A stretch of DNA of 64,000 bases from Hymenopellis radicata (GCA_015501595.1 JADNRX010000227.1:25130-89129); one strand, 5' to 3'; positions 1-12,689 are shown, counted from the first letter of the stretch. Notes: generated from the letters alone by a model not told the origin. Program-made: numbers and translations.

Positions 1-31
1 CCTTCAGGGTAAAAACTAACCACTCTTTTAG

Positions 32-1140
32 CAATTGTATTCTGAGGTTGTCACTCGCGCGAAGTATGTATTACTCGTTTGTTGCATCAAGTACTTAGCC
101 GCCTTCTGCAGCTGTTCCTCATCGGAAGACGCGTTGAATTGTCTTCGGCACATCGATACCGCGATTCTCCAAGCCGTCAACAACGCAATGGCTATCCGGG
201 CCTTCTACGGGACGTTCGTCTTCCTCCCAGTCGTCGACGGAACGTTTATCACTCAACGACCGAGCGAGGCTTTGCGTGAGCGAAAACTCAACGGGGTGGG
301 TGCCTCATTCTGACTGAACGTATCTGAGGCTGATGTGGTTTACAGGACACGCTATACGCAGTGACAAACGCCAAGGAACTGCTGTTATACGTGAACCCAA
401 ATCTATCAGATTCGGCTGTGGTGACGGATTATCTCAGGGAATTATACCCGACGCTGAGTGACAAAAGCGTGGAAGCGGGTGCTGCTGTCTACTCTCATGC
501 CGGTTTGGGAAGTGCGTTTGATCAGGTTGCGGCGATCATGAGCGAATGTGAGGCGTTCGTGTGCGAGGATGTGCATGTGGTGCTGACACTTGTATTAGCC
601 ATCATCATATGCCCGTCGTATTTCCTCCTCCAAGCCTTTGATGGGAAGGCGTTCAAGGTAAGTTTACATATTGAAGTGTCTAGTTTTAGCACGCTGACTG
701 AACAGGCTGAATTTGCCATACCGCCTGCGATCCACGGGCTTGACGTGGTCTTCTACTTCCCTTCGTGAGTTCTGCGTTTTGCGTCCAAGCAGGCGCACGT
801 CTCATTTACCGCCCAGACTCCTGAATGGACCTCCGTACAACAACACAGACTTTGTCACAGCGTTCGCTGCATCCTTCCCAGGATTCGCATCGACTCTGAA
901 TCCCGCAGACACGTTTAAGCCAACCATTATCCCTGCCTGGGATCGCTACAAGCTCGAAGGCAAAAAGATCGAGATGATGTTCAATAAAACGGAGGACGGA
1001 GAACCGTTAATCGAGCCTTTCAGTACTTCTGCTTCGTTGTTGAGGAGATGCGCGTAAGTATTCACGTTGAAAGTCGAACTATTTCTTGCTTAAAGACATG
1101 CAGGTTTTGGGAGAGTGTGGCGGCACAGACCGGACAGTAG
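32..1140 (+). CDS. Type-B carboxylesterase, 3' part only
   Basis: This is the C-terminal part of a secreted carboxylesterase/lipase of the alpha/beta-hydrolase type-B family; the 5' end lies outside the window. The first visible exon starts after an intron acceptor at 31 and reads QLYSEVVTRAK, matching the same exon in the two paralogues downstream. Later exons carry the FYGTFVFLPVVDGTFITQRP block, a Glu in VTNAKE (the position of the catalytic acid), a His in IPPAIHGLDVVFYFP (the likely catalytic His), and an ending of RRCA-FWESVAAQTGQ. About six short introns fall at the same places as in the paralogues. The substrate cannot be told from sequence. It is first of a three-gene tandem array, so it probably arose by local duplication. 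Confidence 0.85.
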
Positions 1141-1458
1141 GGATAAACAGAGCAACGCGGTATCCTAGGGATGTCTAAAATGTTTTCAAATCATCTTCTG
1201 TTCGCATTTACTGTGTACCGTTGGAGACTTTCATTTTACATGTATTGAAGCCAAGATCTCGACAATCGGTGCTAATGAGGTTCTCGCGCGATATTCTCCA
1301 AAATGCGGGAACCATCTTTTGGTAGGAAGGCCGAATCATGGAATCCCAATGGGACGCCGTCCACCATGCACATTTTCCCGCGCAGAATCACATCAACTGT
1401 GCGCGCGTCCTGCCCCCGCCATGGCGACAGGACTCATACCGATCTGCACATGCATCTA

Positions 1459-2837
1459 CTATAACTGCAGCACCGTAACCTTCCCGAAGCTAGACCCAAG
1501 AGCAACTCGACCGTGCTCTTCATCATAGTCCAGCGCCGTCCAGTTGTTCAATGAATTGGTATACATCTTCACTGCTGTGACACGGGAATCGACATTCAAC
1601 GGGCCCGGGAACGCGGCAGCAACGAGGGTTTCCTTTGAAAGTAGATCGGAGGCCTCATCAACAACCATAGTGCGCTCCTGGGGGCTGATCCAGACCGCGG
1701 TGCCATAACGCCCGAGCACAACATCGGGGCAGCGAAGGGCTCCGCGCGGCGATGAGATGCCTGCAGCGGCGACTGGCGGGAAAACGAAACCCGAGCCGTC
1801 CTTCGTCGGGAAGATGTTGTGCAGTTGGAGGGTACTCACATCAGCCGTCCACGGATTATCACTCTGGTGCCGGATAAGAAGAGATATCACGTTTGTGTGT
1901 TGGTTATACGAGACGCTGGCACCATCGACCCACCCAAATGAATGTGTCGCGATCAGGTCGCCCGAGGGATAACCGAAGAGCGCTATTGACCGGGCCCGGA
2001 CGATGAGAAGGTGGAAAGGCGCGAATACCACGTCGATGCAGTGGTCGACGCCATGTACTAGAGGAGAGTCGAGGCACACGGTTGTTCCTGATTCATAATC
2101 GTGAATGGTGGTAGTGCGCGCGTCGTCGCAGAGAGCGAGACGCGTCCCGTGCAATGCTATTGGTCGTAAGGTGGTTGGAATCTCTAGGATGCTGGTTAAT
2201 CGCCCAGCGTCATCGAGAGCAAGCAGAACGATATGTTGAGGTCTGCGGGACATTATTTTAGTTGTGCTCGGGTGGCCCAGAAGATGCGCACCCATTGAGC
2301 TGACTGGTGAGGATGGCAGCACATGCGACTGCATCTGGATTGGCATTCAGCGTAAGCGGCCCATTGAAGACGGATCCTTGAGGCGACCACTCGCTGCGTT
2401 TGATTCCCGACTTCCAATCCCAGATGGTCAGAACCGACCATATAGCATTCGCCACAGTCAATATCCAGTTCTCCCTAAAGAACCGGACTTCGGTTATGGA
2501 CGTGCTGAGTGTGGCCATGAATTCAGTCTGGGTTGTCAAATCTAGTCTGCCAGATCGCCATTTGGATGTGACACGGTAGCATCGACGCGTATGCTGCTCG
2601 AGATCCTGGCCATCAGGGCAAGGGAAGACCGCATTTTTAGAGGCGTTGATCCAGACGATGTGGAGTGTGGAAATGTCATGAAGACGTCTGGAGGTCTACG
2701 CTTGAGCCTGGTGAGCATTGCAGTGGGATATACTTGTCGGGACCTACCTCGCGGAGGATGAGTATCTCAGGAACTTCAAGGAAACTGAGAATTAGAATTG
2801 ATACATCCTCGGGCAGTTTATCTAAAGTGCAGCCCAT
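1459..2837 (-). CDS. F-box protein with beta-propeller-like C-terminal part
   Basis: A three-exon model closes in frame: exons 2748-2837, 2292-2695 and 1459-2242, giving 425 residues; the two introns are about 50 bases. The start ATG at 2837 leads straight into an F-box (LDKLPEDVSILILSFL), the motif that binds Skp1 in SCF ubiquitin ligases. The rest has short repeated strands typical of a WD-like propeller (WDWKSG, LTIWDW, VLLALDD, VTAVKMYTNS, WTALDYDEEHGRVALGS), which would recruit the substrate. Reading through the second intron instead leads to a stop, which supports the splice. Agaric genomes hold many such genes and the target is unknown. The gene is antisense to and between two carboxylesterases and looks unrelated to them. 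Confidence 0.8.
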
Positions 2838-3347
2838 GATGGTTGTAGAGAGGATGGGCGCTTCGGTTATATTCGGATATATCCTTCGGCGATTGAGTTG
2901 CCGAATTGTCGCCGCTTTGAGCTTAACGTTAAACCACTATCATCATCACTTAACCATGGGAAGGGACAAGGAAGAGATATCTCTTCATTCACCACATGCT
3001 GCCCTGAGGCTTCAAAGAAGATTTTACATATGTCTTTGACATTTGACTGATTTGCTGGCGTCCAAAATCTATTGCTATGTTACAGTAAGTCTATCTATGT
3101 ACCTTCACGCGTAACGAACGACAGCCGCCTTCCTTTCCCCGGGCTACTCTCCAAACCGACCAGTTAGCATTCGAATGCTCAATGAGGATCCGGATGGTTC
3201 GAGTTCCAGAAGAAATTTTTGAATAGGTTCTAGATACCGTCCACGCCGCTTGTACTCCGTCATGACCGTCGTAAGAGCGCGCAGTGATCGAGCGGGTATC
3301 CAAGTAATAGCATTTAAATGCCCAGTCATCCAGCAGATGTCCCATCC
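2838..3347. other. Intergenic, divergent promoter region
   Basis: This 510-base gap lies between the divergent F-box and carboxylesterase genes, so it should hold both promoters. Short reading frames here have no recognisable content. I see no repeat or RNA gene. Confidence 0.5.
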
Positions 3348-5681
3348 ATGACCATCCTTACGACGTGCTCTCTGCTTTCCGCGTTATCTCTGCTCCTCCC
3401 TCTGGCTTTAGGCCAAGACACGGCTCCGATTGTAAACTTGGGTTATGCAAAGTATCAAGGTGCATTCGCCTCCAATATTTCCGCCTTCCGTGGTGTGCGC
3501 TTCGCTGCGCCACCTGTGGGTGAGTGTTTTTTTTCATGTGATGAGGCTGTAATGATACACGTGCCGTAGGCTCCTTGAGGTGGAGAGAACCACAGTTTCC
3601 GGAGGCCAAGCCCGACGTTCAGAATGCAACAGCGTTTGGGCCGGCGTGTCTACAAGCAACTCCTGGCCTGGCCGCCACTAACCCCTACACTGGCGTCAAT
3701 GGCTCAAAGGTCGAGTTTGGTCTCGAAGTCAATTCTTCCGCTTCCAACTTGACCTCAGAGGACTGGCTATTTCTCAGGTAAATCTGGCTTAACGCTTGCT
3801 GAAAGAATACACTGCGACGCGACTTGAACAGTGTTTATACACCAGGTCTCCTCGACCCAGAGAATGTGACGGAGCACTTGCCAGTCGTCGTTTGGATTCA
3901 TGGTGGAGGGTAAGGCCAGTGGTGATACATACAGTATAGGCTACTCACTGTGTTTGAATAGTTATGTTGCTGGAAGTGAGAGCTTCTTTACCGGCGGGGA
4001 TCTCGTTCGCGAGTCTGGAGGCGAGATCATCGCTGTCACCATACAGTATCGTCTTGGCCTTTTTGGTTTCCTTGCTGGCCAGGCAGTCAAGGATGGGGGA
4101 ATACTCAATTCTGGATTACGTGCGTCAGATTCTATGAGTCGTTGAAGTCCTTTGCTCATAGGGAAACCGCCTCGACAGTTGATCAACAATTCGCACTGCA
4201 ATGGATTAATACCCATGTCAGTTACCTGTTTCTAATCCTCCTAGATTGGCGTAGAGTTCATCGAGTCCCAAGATCAGTAAATTTGGTGGCGATCCAAGCC
4301 GTGTAACGATCTGGGGTGAATCAGCAGGTATGAAGTTTGTTTTCTGAAGTGTTTTCCCTCATCTCACACATCTTCAGGAGCGGGGTCCGTCCTGCAGCAG
4401 GTGATCGCTAACGACGGACAAACTTCGCCACCCCTGTTCAGAGGAGCCATCACAAGTTCAACTTTCCTTCCATCTCAATATTCCTATAATGACGCGATCC
4501 CTGAGGCGAGCGCACATTCCCCCCTACTACAATGACCTTGATTGCTCACCGCCAATATAGCAAATCTACAACGATGTCGTTGACAGTGCCAAGTACGTTC
4601 GCTATCTCGGTGTTATAACCTTACTTTCCCTAACTTCGTACTCTGCAGCTGCTCGTCTTCCGAAGACAGCTTGGAATGTTTGCGACAGGTTGACGCCACA
4701 AGGCTCGGAAACATCAATTCGGTGCTCAGCGCCGCCGGTTTTTATGGCACATATGTCTTCGTACCTGTCATCGATGGGACATTCATCACGCAGCCTGCAA
4801 CTGAGGCTTTGAGACAACGTAAATTCAATGCGGTTGGCTTTCGTCTTTCATTGACTCATAAACGTTCGCTGAAGAACATTTCAGAAAACGTTACTGGCTG
4901 TCACAAACACCAATGAAGGACGACTATTCGTCAATGCCAGCACAACAGACACCGTTGTTGTGTCAGATTACCTGTCAGAGCTCTTCCCTAGGCTGAGTCC
5001 GGAGAACGTCGAAGCGGTGTCACTTCTTTACTCGAATCTGGGTAGTTCCATTGATCAAGTCACGGCTATTATGAATGACGGTAAGAAGTCGTTGACAGAT
5101 GAACGGAATTGAGCCTCACAACCTCACAGCTATCTTCGTATGCCCTACGTATTACCTCCTTGAGGCATTCCACGATCATGCCTTCAAAGTACGTCGGCGG
5201 TGATTTTTCCCGGCGTCCATGATTCACGCGCCTCCTATAGGGACAATTCGCTATACCTCCGGCACTACACGCCGAGGACGTTTTCTACTACTTCCCATCG
5301 TACGTCTCGTCGATTCATGATTATATGGTGCCGCCTTCTTATGTATGACAGAATTCAAGGGGTGAATTACACAAACCCGGACTTCGGCAAAGCATTTTCA
5401 GAGTCTTTTACGGCGTTTGTCTCGACCCAGGATCCGAACGATACATTCGAGCCGACAATAACGCCTGCGTGGAACCAGTACGCATCCGATGGGTGTGGAA
5501 CAGAGATGCTTTTCAACAGGACAGAGGAGGGAGAGCCTTTCATTCAGGAATTTGCCACTTCCACATCGTTGTTGGAGAGATGCGCGTAAGTCATTGGAAT
5601 AGCTAGTAACTGCGAGACCCTACATGCTGACTGACGCCTCCCAGGTTTTGGTCTACGGTTGGTAATGAAACTGCCCAATGA
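3348..5681 (+). CDS. Secreted type-B carboxylesterase (complete)
   Basis: This is a complete member of the carboxylesterase/lipase type-B family, predicted to hydrolyse ester bonds outside the cell. The ATG at 3348 was chosen because it begins a clean signal peptide (MTILTTCSLLSALSLLLPLALG). In order the exons give VNLGYAKYQGAF..RGVRFAAPPVG, the oxyanion-hole motif HGGG, RLGLFGFLAGQAVKDGG, the nucleophile elbow WGESAG near 4315, the acid region VTNTNEG and the histidine region PPALHAEDVFYYFP. It ends FWSTVGNETAQ with a stop at 5679-5681. There are about eleven short introns. The complete catalytic set suggests an active enzyme. It is the middle gene of the tandem array, and the intron positions shared with its neighbours point to recent duplication. 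Confidence 0.88.
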
Positions 5682-6170
5682 CAGCTTGAAAGGGACTCCT
5701 CCTGTCTATATATCTCATGTTCGTGAATATTAATTGTAGGCCTGCTCCTGGACCTGAAGCTGAAGAACGGCACTGGCCTTGACACCGTCAACCATGCCTC
5801 ACGTGCATCTCCATGCCTCTCTGTTCTCCCATTCTTGTCCTTTCTTAGTACAGGCGGATAGTGGGATATTGCGAATCACAGGACCAATGCTCTGCGAGTG
5901 GTATCTTGGGCCACGAGACAGGCAAGACTACAACGCCGGACTTGACGTCTCTAACGGCGGAGGCAATAAGTGTACTAACACTCTCCCTCCTCCATCACCG
6001 TGCTCATGAAGATTCAATAGAATTCTGCAGTTTAAACAGCACTCAACGATGGCCCGACTCCAACATTCATCATTCAACTTGCTCTAATAGAGTTTTCATC
6101 AAGCCAAGAGGAATTCAGGCTATATCTAGTGAAGGAAGATGAACGGGACCGTCGAACGCTCAAGCATCTC
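5682..6170. other. Intergenic; upstream region of the third carboxylesterase
   Basis: No gene is recognised here. The part from about 5,880 to 6,170 is worth noting because a diverged copy of it lies inverted at about 44,770-45,100, directly upstream of the carboxylesterase relic. The duplication therefore carried the promoter as well as coding sequence. Confidence 0.55.
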
Positions 6171-8459
6171 ATGGCGTTCTTGTTGCTTTGTGTCGGCGTC
6201 CTGTCCGTGTTTGTCCCGTCTCATCGAGTGTACGCAGCGACGCCTACTGTCGACCTCGGGTACGCGACCTACCAAGGTGCATACTCCGCAAACATCTCCC
6301 AATTCCTCGGTATCCGCTATGCAGCTCCGCCAGTCGGTATGAAGTACTTGCTACTTGTCAAGCACTCGTGTTGACGTGTCTGGCTGATAGAGTCCTTGAG
6401 ATGGAAAGAACCGCAGCCTCCTAGCGTCACTCGCGCAATTCAGGACGCGACTCAGCAGCCGCCTGCGTGTCTCCAAGCCCCAGGCGGTCGAGCGCCTACA
6501 AATCCATATCCCGATCTGGAGGAGAGGGCGGCGAACGTCGACCAGGAAGACTGCCTGTTCCTCAAGTAATTCATCAACTTCCCTTCACTCCGGCGTGTTG
6601 TATTGATCGTCCTTTGTTAGTGTATATACTCCGGGACTTCTAGATGCGGCCGCTTCCGATGAAGATGGACTTCCTGTCATTGTCTACATACACGGTGGAG
6701 GGTAGAATCCTGGCCTTTCCATGCACCGTGTTCGAATTGACGTACGTCTTTTATGATAGATACGTTAGCGGTCACGTAGCCCTGGTCGACGATCTGCTTC
6801 GCGAATCTGGGAACGGTATCGTCGCTGTCAGTATTCAGTATCGTCTTGGGATGTTCGGCTTCCTGGCTGGACAAGCGGTCAAAGACGGCGGAGCTCTGAA
6901 TGCTGGCTTGTGTAGGTAGCGTTGCCTTTTCCTCGTAGTTTTCTGACGAGAGAGATGTGGCAGTGGATCAACAATTTGCGCTGAAGTGGGTACAAGAACA
7001 CGTCTGTTTCCGGGTTGAAAGTGGCGGTGATTTGTAGAGCTCATTACATGAACAGATCAGCAAGTTTGGAGGCGACCCACGGCGTGTTACAATCTGGGGC
7101 AAATCGGCAGGTAGGACATGAATCCGCTTCTGCTTCTGCTCGCACTCATGTACAACAAGGCGCCGGTTCTGTTCTTCAACAGGTCATTGCTAACGGCGGT
7201 GCGACATTTCCACCCTTGTTCAGAGGTGCTATCACGAGCTCAACCTTCTTACCCTCACAATACGCGTACAATGACGACATCCCAGAGGTATGTTTCTTCC
7301 CGTCACTCTCCGCGACTTGCATACCAAGTCGTTCTGTAGTTCTGGTATAGTGAAGTTCTCAAGCGAACAAGGCATGTCGAAGATTCTTCGGGTCATTTGC
7401 CTATCTGAACATCCAGCAGATGCACATCAGCCGCGAACACGTTGGATTGTCTTCGAGGTGTCGACGTGGCTACACTCGAGGGTATCAATACGGAGCTATC
7501 TCTTTCAGCTTTCTACGGCAGCTACGTTTGGGTTCCTGTTGTGGATGGGACGTTCATTGTTCAGCGACCACTCCTCTCGACATCACTCGGAAGAGTCAAC
7601 GGGGTGACTCACGACCTTCCCTTCTTCATTTTCCAGCGATCTTACTACCATCTCAAAGGAAATGTTCATGGCTGTGACAAACACGAACGAGGGAATCGGA
7701 TTCGTAGATCAAACCAAGGCTGACACTGTAGTAGTCTCCGACTACCTCAAGGAACTCTTCCCAAAGTTGTCGCAGCATAATGTCGACGTTGCTACCTCGC
7801 TGTATGAACCATTGGGGGCGCCCATCACTCAGGTCAACGCGATCATGACGGACAGTCGGTGGCTCTTCCTTGATTGTGTTGATGTGAAGCTTATCCCGTC
7901 ACGGCAGCCATCTTTGTGTGTCCTTCGTATTACCTCGTTGGCGCGTTTTACGGCCGCTCTTACAAGGTATGTCGACGACTTGCCTCCTACTCGTTGAAGC
8001 CTCTTGAATAGTACGCAGGGTCAATTCGCTGTACCTCCTGCCACACACGCTAGTGATTCAGTCTATATATTCCCTCAGTGCGTCGTTCTTGATTCCCATG
8101 GCTATTCCTGATGTCTCAATTAGAGGCACCACTCCACCGTACACCAACAAAGACTTCCAGAAAGCGTTCTCCGAATCGTTTACTGCGTTCATCACGTCTC
8201 TTGATCCAAGCGATACCTTCGAGCCGACAATCGCGCCCTCTTGGGCTCGGTATCACGATCTGTTTTCCGGAGGTCGGACTGAGATGCTGTTCAATCGCAC
8301 AGAGAGCGGCGAACCTTGGTTGGAGCCTTTCCAAACAAGCAACAGTTTGTCGAAGCGATGCCTGTAAGTTTGCAGTCTTCTCCAACCCAAGCCAGCAACT
8401 CGGCGGCTGATTTTCTGTTCAGGTTTTGGAGCACCGTTGGGCATGAAACTGGTCAGTAA
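6171..8459 (+). CDS. Secreted type-B carboxylesterase with GKSAG elbow
   Basis: This is the third tandem carboxylesterase. The start ATG at 6171 begins a signal peptide (MAFLLLCVGVLSVFVPSHRVYA); frames further upstream lack an ATG. Exons give LGIRYAAPPV, VYIHGGG, RLGMFGFLAGQAVKDGG, FGGDPRRVTIWGKSAG (near 7,105), PLFRGAITSSTF, VTNTNEG, PPATHASD and a terminal FWSTVGHETGQ. The Ser, Glu and His positions of the triad are present, but the residue before the nucleophile is Lys instead of the usual Glu seen in its neighbour. One donor (near 7,371) reads GC rather than GT. An inverted, deleted copy of this gene lies at 44.2-45.1 kb. It is probably functional, though the Glu-to-Lys change makes activity less certain. 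Confidence 0.85.
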
Positions 8460-8576
8460 GCTGCTCCTTCGGAGCCGTTGTTACAAGTTTTTCTTCATCG
8501 ATACATTTCATTGTCAAATAAATTAAGGTATCCGTTCAGCGGTCCCCTTTGAGATAAGTATGTACAACGAACTTAG

Positions 8577-8707
8577 GTCCATTCATGATCATTTCTCCGA
8601 GTCTTGGATATCGGATTGTAAGTCGACGTATTCAGGAGGGGAAGACGTTGGTCGAGAAGAAAAACAAGACGTCCACGCCCTTAGGAGGTCCTGTGTACCG
8701 AGTCTGA
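8577..8707 (+). other. Possible orphan exon
   Basis: After an acceptor-like AG at 8575-8576 a frame of 42 codons runs to a stop at 8705-8707 with a coding-like, Lys/Arg-rich sequence (FMIISPSLGYRIVSRRIQEG near its start). It follows the third carboxylesterase, but that gene already ends like its paralogues, so this would be an alternative last exon or a relic of another gene. I do not recognise it. Confidence 0.2.
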
Positions 8708-8711
8708 TCAG

Positions 8712-10104
8712 TCAAGCTCGAGTGACGGAAGACTGACAAACCCTGTGAGTTCCGAAGGCAAGTCCGGCAAGGAAAGGTACTAGAATTTCCGCATTAGAGA
8801 GGACAGCGCCAGTAAGGGTTGCTTGCCAGACATACCTGTTACTGTGAAAGCTTAGACCTCGGCAGGATAAGACAAGGGTGAGAGACGTACCTAATGATAT
8901 GTTCCAAACAGCTCCTGCAGCTTTACTCATAGTCGTGATAAAAGCAGCTAGACTGAAAAAGAAACGCTTTAAGTATCTACTCGCGGTAACCGAAAAACAT
9001 GACGACTGACACTGCGGTACATCCAGCCAGGACGGTGAATACCCGAACCGAATCGCCATGGATATTTGTAGGTCCTGTTTTCTTGTCTCAAACTTGCGCC
9101 TGTTCTTCACGAGCATGAAAACAATCCACACTGAAGGGGCAGGCAAAGTCAGAATGTTGTCAACGCGAGTGAGGCGGAAATCGTACTTTCACAACCAATC
9201 ATGCCAGCCAGTGCAAGGAGCGTGATGGAGGCGGACATCCTGGCGCTAAATTCGTAGAGCTGAGTTCCAGGTGTGGCGACTGGAGCCTTAGAGGAGAATG
9301 CTTACTGGGGCGATCCAGCTCCCGCACCGCAGAACATACGAGTGTAGTCAAGCTTCACTGTCTTCGTGTTGGTAACAGCCTATGAGAATAGTTAATTCTG
9401 GCCCTTACGGAATGTGTGCAGACGAGGTACCATGATGGAAGCGCAGAACATCACAGAAAAGACAATCAACGGAAGCCACGGCATCTGTTGTTGGCAGGGG
9501 TATGAGATTCGTGTAGAGAAATGTTGATAGATTCACCAACCAGGAGATCCCATGTTCGACTCTTCTTTCCTTTAATAGAACTAGCTGCGTGAAGCCCTAG
9601 TGCAACCTGTCGCAACGTATCAGTCACCAACGAGGCATAGTTCCCGCATGGACTCACGTCTAGCATGTAGCCCAGAACAGCAGCGCTGGCCCTGTCCTTG
9701 AATCAGCATCTTGTCTTCAGAATCGAGAAACAACCTCACGATGGCGGCCCTAAGTGAACACAATAGATCGTTAGCCTAGTCCGAGCCGTGAACAGAATCC
9801 ACGCACCTGCGTAAATCAACGCCGCTTGAAAAAGACATAATCCCCACGGTGGATCCACGCTCCGGAATTGGAACATCACATTCGTAAGATAGAGCAGTGG
9901 AAAGATGGCGAGGGTGAAGAACATGGTGTACCACGCTCTGGTCCGATGTATGCGTCGATTTATCCGAGTTGTAATGAGGAAGAGCCACATCGACAGACTC
10001 GACACCACCGCGACAACGTCGAACGCGATAATGAGGCCACGGGCCTCGCTTGGTGATGCCCAAGGCGTGGGAGAAGAAGACTCGCTGGGAAACATAGCAG
10101 ACAT
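8712..10104 (-). CDS. Multi-pass membrane protein, seven-helix type
   Basis: The ATG at 10104 starts a Ser/Pro-rich tail followed by hydrophobic segments: GLIIAFDVVAVVSSLSMWLF, WYTMFFTLAIFPLLYLTNVM, the segment after WGLCLFQAALIY, MPWLPLIVFSVMFCASIM, MSASITLLALAGMIG and a last one with AILVPFLAGLAF-like character before the stop at 8712. Exons are short and introns about 50-60 bases. The architecture, outside tail then about seven helices, resembles fungal receptor-like membrane proteins, but I cannot assign a family. A good hydrophobic stretch around 9,000-9,050 lies in a different frame from its neighbours, so either an exon border is misread there or there is a one-base error. Ligand and role are unknown. 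Confidence 0.6.
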
Positions 10105-10526
10105 GGCGGGAGATGGTGAGCGATGGTGAGAGGTGATGGTTAAAGATCAAGAAGCAATCGAGGAAACAATAACGAAATATAACAATGGAATGAAGGTCTT
10201 GTCTGCGAGACAATAAGAATGCTCCAACGTGCTTTCATATCTTTGGCCCTCCAGGGGTGAAACACGGTGGACCATTCGCGGTGCACATCGCTTCATTGAC
10301 CACGAGAGATCGGAATTGACTCGAAGGCTCTTCGCGCTCAGCGCGCGCAGCAGTTAGCAAAGGCCAGTTGTTATTGTGGGTGTCGGCTATTGATCGGTGA
10401 TCAAGTTGCTCGCCGGCTAACAAACGCCGAACACGGTCATCCCTTTGATTACATGGGGCTATCCCAAAATACATTAGTGTCAACAATAAAAACTCTACTT
10501 AGGTGATGATGCCTCAACGTTGACGG
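10105..10526. other. Intergenic
   Basis: This gap separates two minus-strand genes: the start of the membrane protein and the end of the SAMHD1-like gene. Short frames show no recognisable protein. It should hold the membrane protein promoter and the SAMHD1 terminator. Confidence 0.45.
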
Positions 10527-12545
10527 TCAACTCAGCGCAGATCGCTTCCTCTTTGATGGCGGCGAGTCGTCTCCAGCAGCACTGCGTTTCTTCCTCGGGG
10601 TGTACCCATCCTGGACCTGAGTGAACTTATTTCGTGAGACCGGCTTCACGCTGCCTATGCTAGACATAGACGATCCGATGTCGAATGAAGGTCGCCTTAT
10701 CTTCGGAAGGATAGCATTGTAGCCTTCCTGCACATGGGAGAAAAACCTATAAACTGGTGAGTTAGGTACCATAAAAAGCAGACGTCCGTACTCTGGTCGT
10801 TTCGTGTACACGCGAAGCATAATCTCGGCAAAGATGGCGGGCATAAGGCTAGAGTGGTCTCCTTCTCCGGCAGGTTGACATACTCAAGGAACACATCAGA
10901 CTCTTCCGACTCGAGCAGAGTGAAATCATCTCACCATTCTTGCGCTTATTCGAGTAGAACATGACATTGGAGGTTGGGTTCTTGTCTTTCATGCCCCAGT
11001 GCATGATTGCCATGGAGACGATGACATCGGCAGGCTTCAGTGCGATTGAGGGTTAAGCTTGACCGCCTCTGCGACGATACGTTCGGCAGTGACTTGTTCT
11101 TGGAATTCTTCACGATCCGGCCAGCTGACAAGCTTGTAGTCGACGGCCTTGTATAGGTCGCGTTTTCGTATGCGCCTGATGATTGCCTGAGATGGCGCTA
11201 ATTGCTAGGTCAAAGGTATCAAGTGCTGAAATATGAGAAAGATGAAGGACACATACGGGATCCTTGCTGTACTCAATGCTATGCAGTAAATTATCGGTCA
11301 GTTCAATGAACCGCTTCGGCGAATGGATGCGAGACGCAATGTCCAGGATCGGTTCAGCCAGCAGGAGGGCATCAATAATCATATACTCGATAGCAGTACC
11401 TGTTTTGTGGTTGTAGATCTTCTTGTGCAGGTTGAATCGCGTATGAAAGATGTCGTAGACATTCTCGACGTCCTTGATATTGTAGCATATCTGGTCGTCA
11501 ATGACACGAGCCGAATCAAGTAGTCTAGAAACGGTAAATGAGTAGTCAGAGGGATTGACAGAATATGACTGACCTATTGACCGTCGTGGAATCCTTCTCA
11601 CCCAGGCCAATCATACGGCTATCGCGCATGAAGTAGTCGAATCTATCAGACATTAGACTTTGAATGCAAGAACAGAAACAGTCACACTTGTCCACGTCCA
11701 GCCCATTGCGCTTGTTCGCGACGATGTCAAAGAAGAACTGCTTCTCGGATCTGATGGGGGAATAGAAGTCAATTATGGCATGGTCGGACGCGACGCGTTT
11801 TACGCACGGGCACCGATCTGGCTGACCAGCGATGAGCGCTTTGATGAACCTGGTGTCTTCAGGTGCTATGATGACTCCATTGTCTTCAATAAGGTAGTCC
11901 AGCATCATCTCAGAGGCGTCCTCGTGTGTCCACGTTTCGTTGGGCCTGCAAACATGTGAATGGGTCGAAAGAGTCCAGGTAGTACTAGTCTACTCACAGC
12001 GCAGCTGGAATGAACATAGTATCCCACAAGTGACTCCATGGGCCATGCCCGAGGTCGTGGCATAGTGCAGCAATCTCGACACACTGGACGTCGCGGTCGG
12101 TGATACCAAGCTCAGGCTGCTTAAGGCGTAGCTTCGTTGAAAGAGTCCGGGCAAGATGGGCGACACCTGGACAGATTGAGATCTATAACGCCCTTTCTCG
12201 AAAGCACTTCACTTACCGAGTGAATGCTCGAATCGATTGTGAGAAGCACCCGGCCATACATAATATGATGTCCCCAACTGCTTTATCTCGCGGAGACGCT
12301 GGAACTGAGGCCTGTGAACTTGAGTCTTGCGGTATGTCAAGGCGTTGGCGGACATACGTGTCGATGAACTCGCAGAGCCTGTCGTTGGCCTCGACTATGA
12401 AGCAGGATGGACGCGTTAACACCCGCGATATGAAAGGAAAGTCAAAGCGCGCACTGAGATCATGAACTTGGTCTTTTATCTTTCTAGGTGAGGCCTGTAG
12501 CTCGTCGTCATCTTCGGAATTGAGGTGTGTAGCCTGGCTGCTCAT
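10527..12545 (-). CDS. SAMHD1: SAMHD1-like HD-domain dNTP triphosphohydrolase
   Basis: This is a homologue of SAMHD1, which cleaves dNTPs to deoxynucleosides and triphosphate and limits dNTP pools. From the ATG at 12545 the exons give [26 protein letters not shown], the HN/HD metal region ([15 protein letters not shown], then [13 protein letters not shown]), [88 protein letters not shown] and [18 protein letters not shown]. These match the family order from end to end, without a SAM domain. The C-terminus has a two-part basic signal (PRKKRSAAG...SKRKR), suggesting a nuclear protein. Near 11,041 the frame needs one base between KLNPQS and LKPADV: an assembly error or a real frameshift. Fragments of this gene recur at 16.9 and 29.5 kb. 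Confidence 0.85.
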
Positions 12546-12689
12546 GGCGGTAGGCAGGAAGTAGATGTCGGACCGAAGTGCCGATGACAAGTCAGAAAGT
12601 ACTTGAGCTGCAAATGACTTGATTAACCACCTCCCAACCACCTCCCCAACTTTCCGGAGACTCCGCGGGCTATAGAGCTCGTTTGAGCG

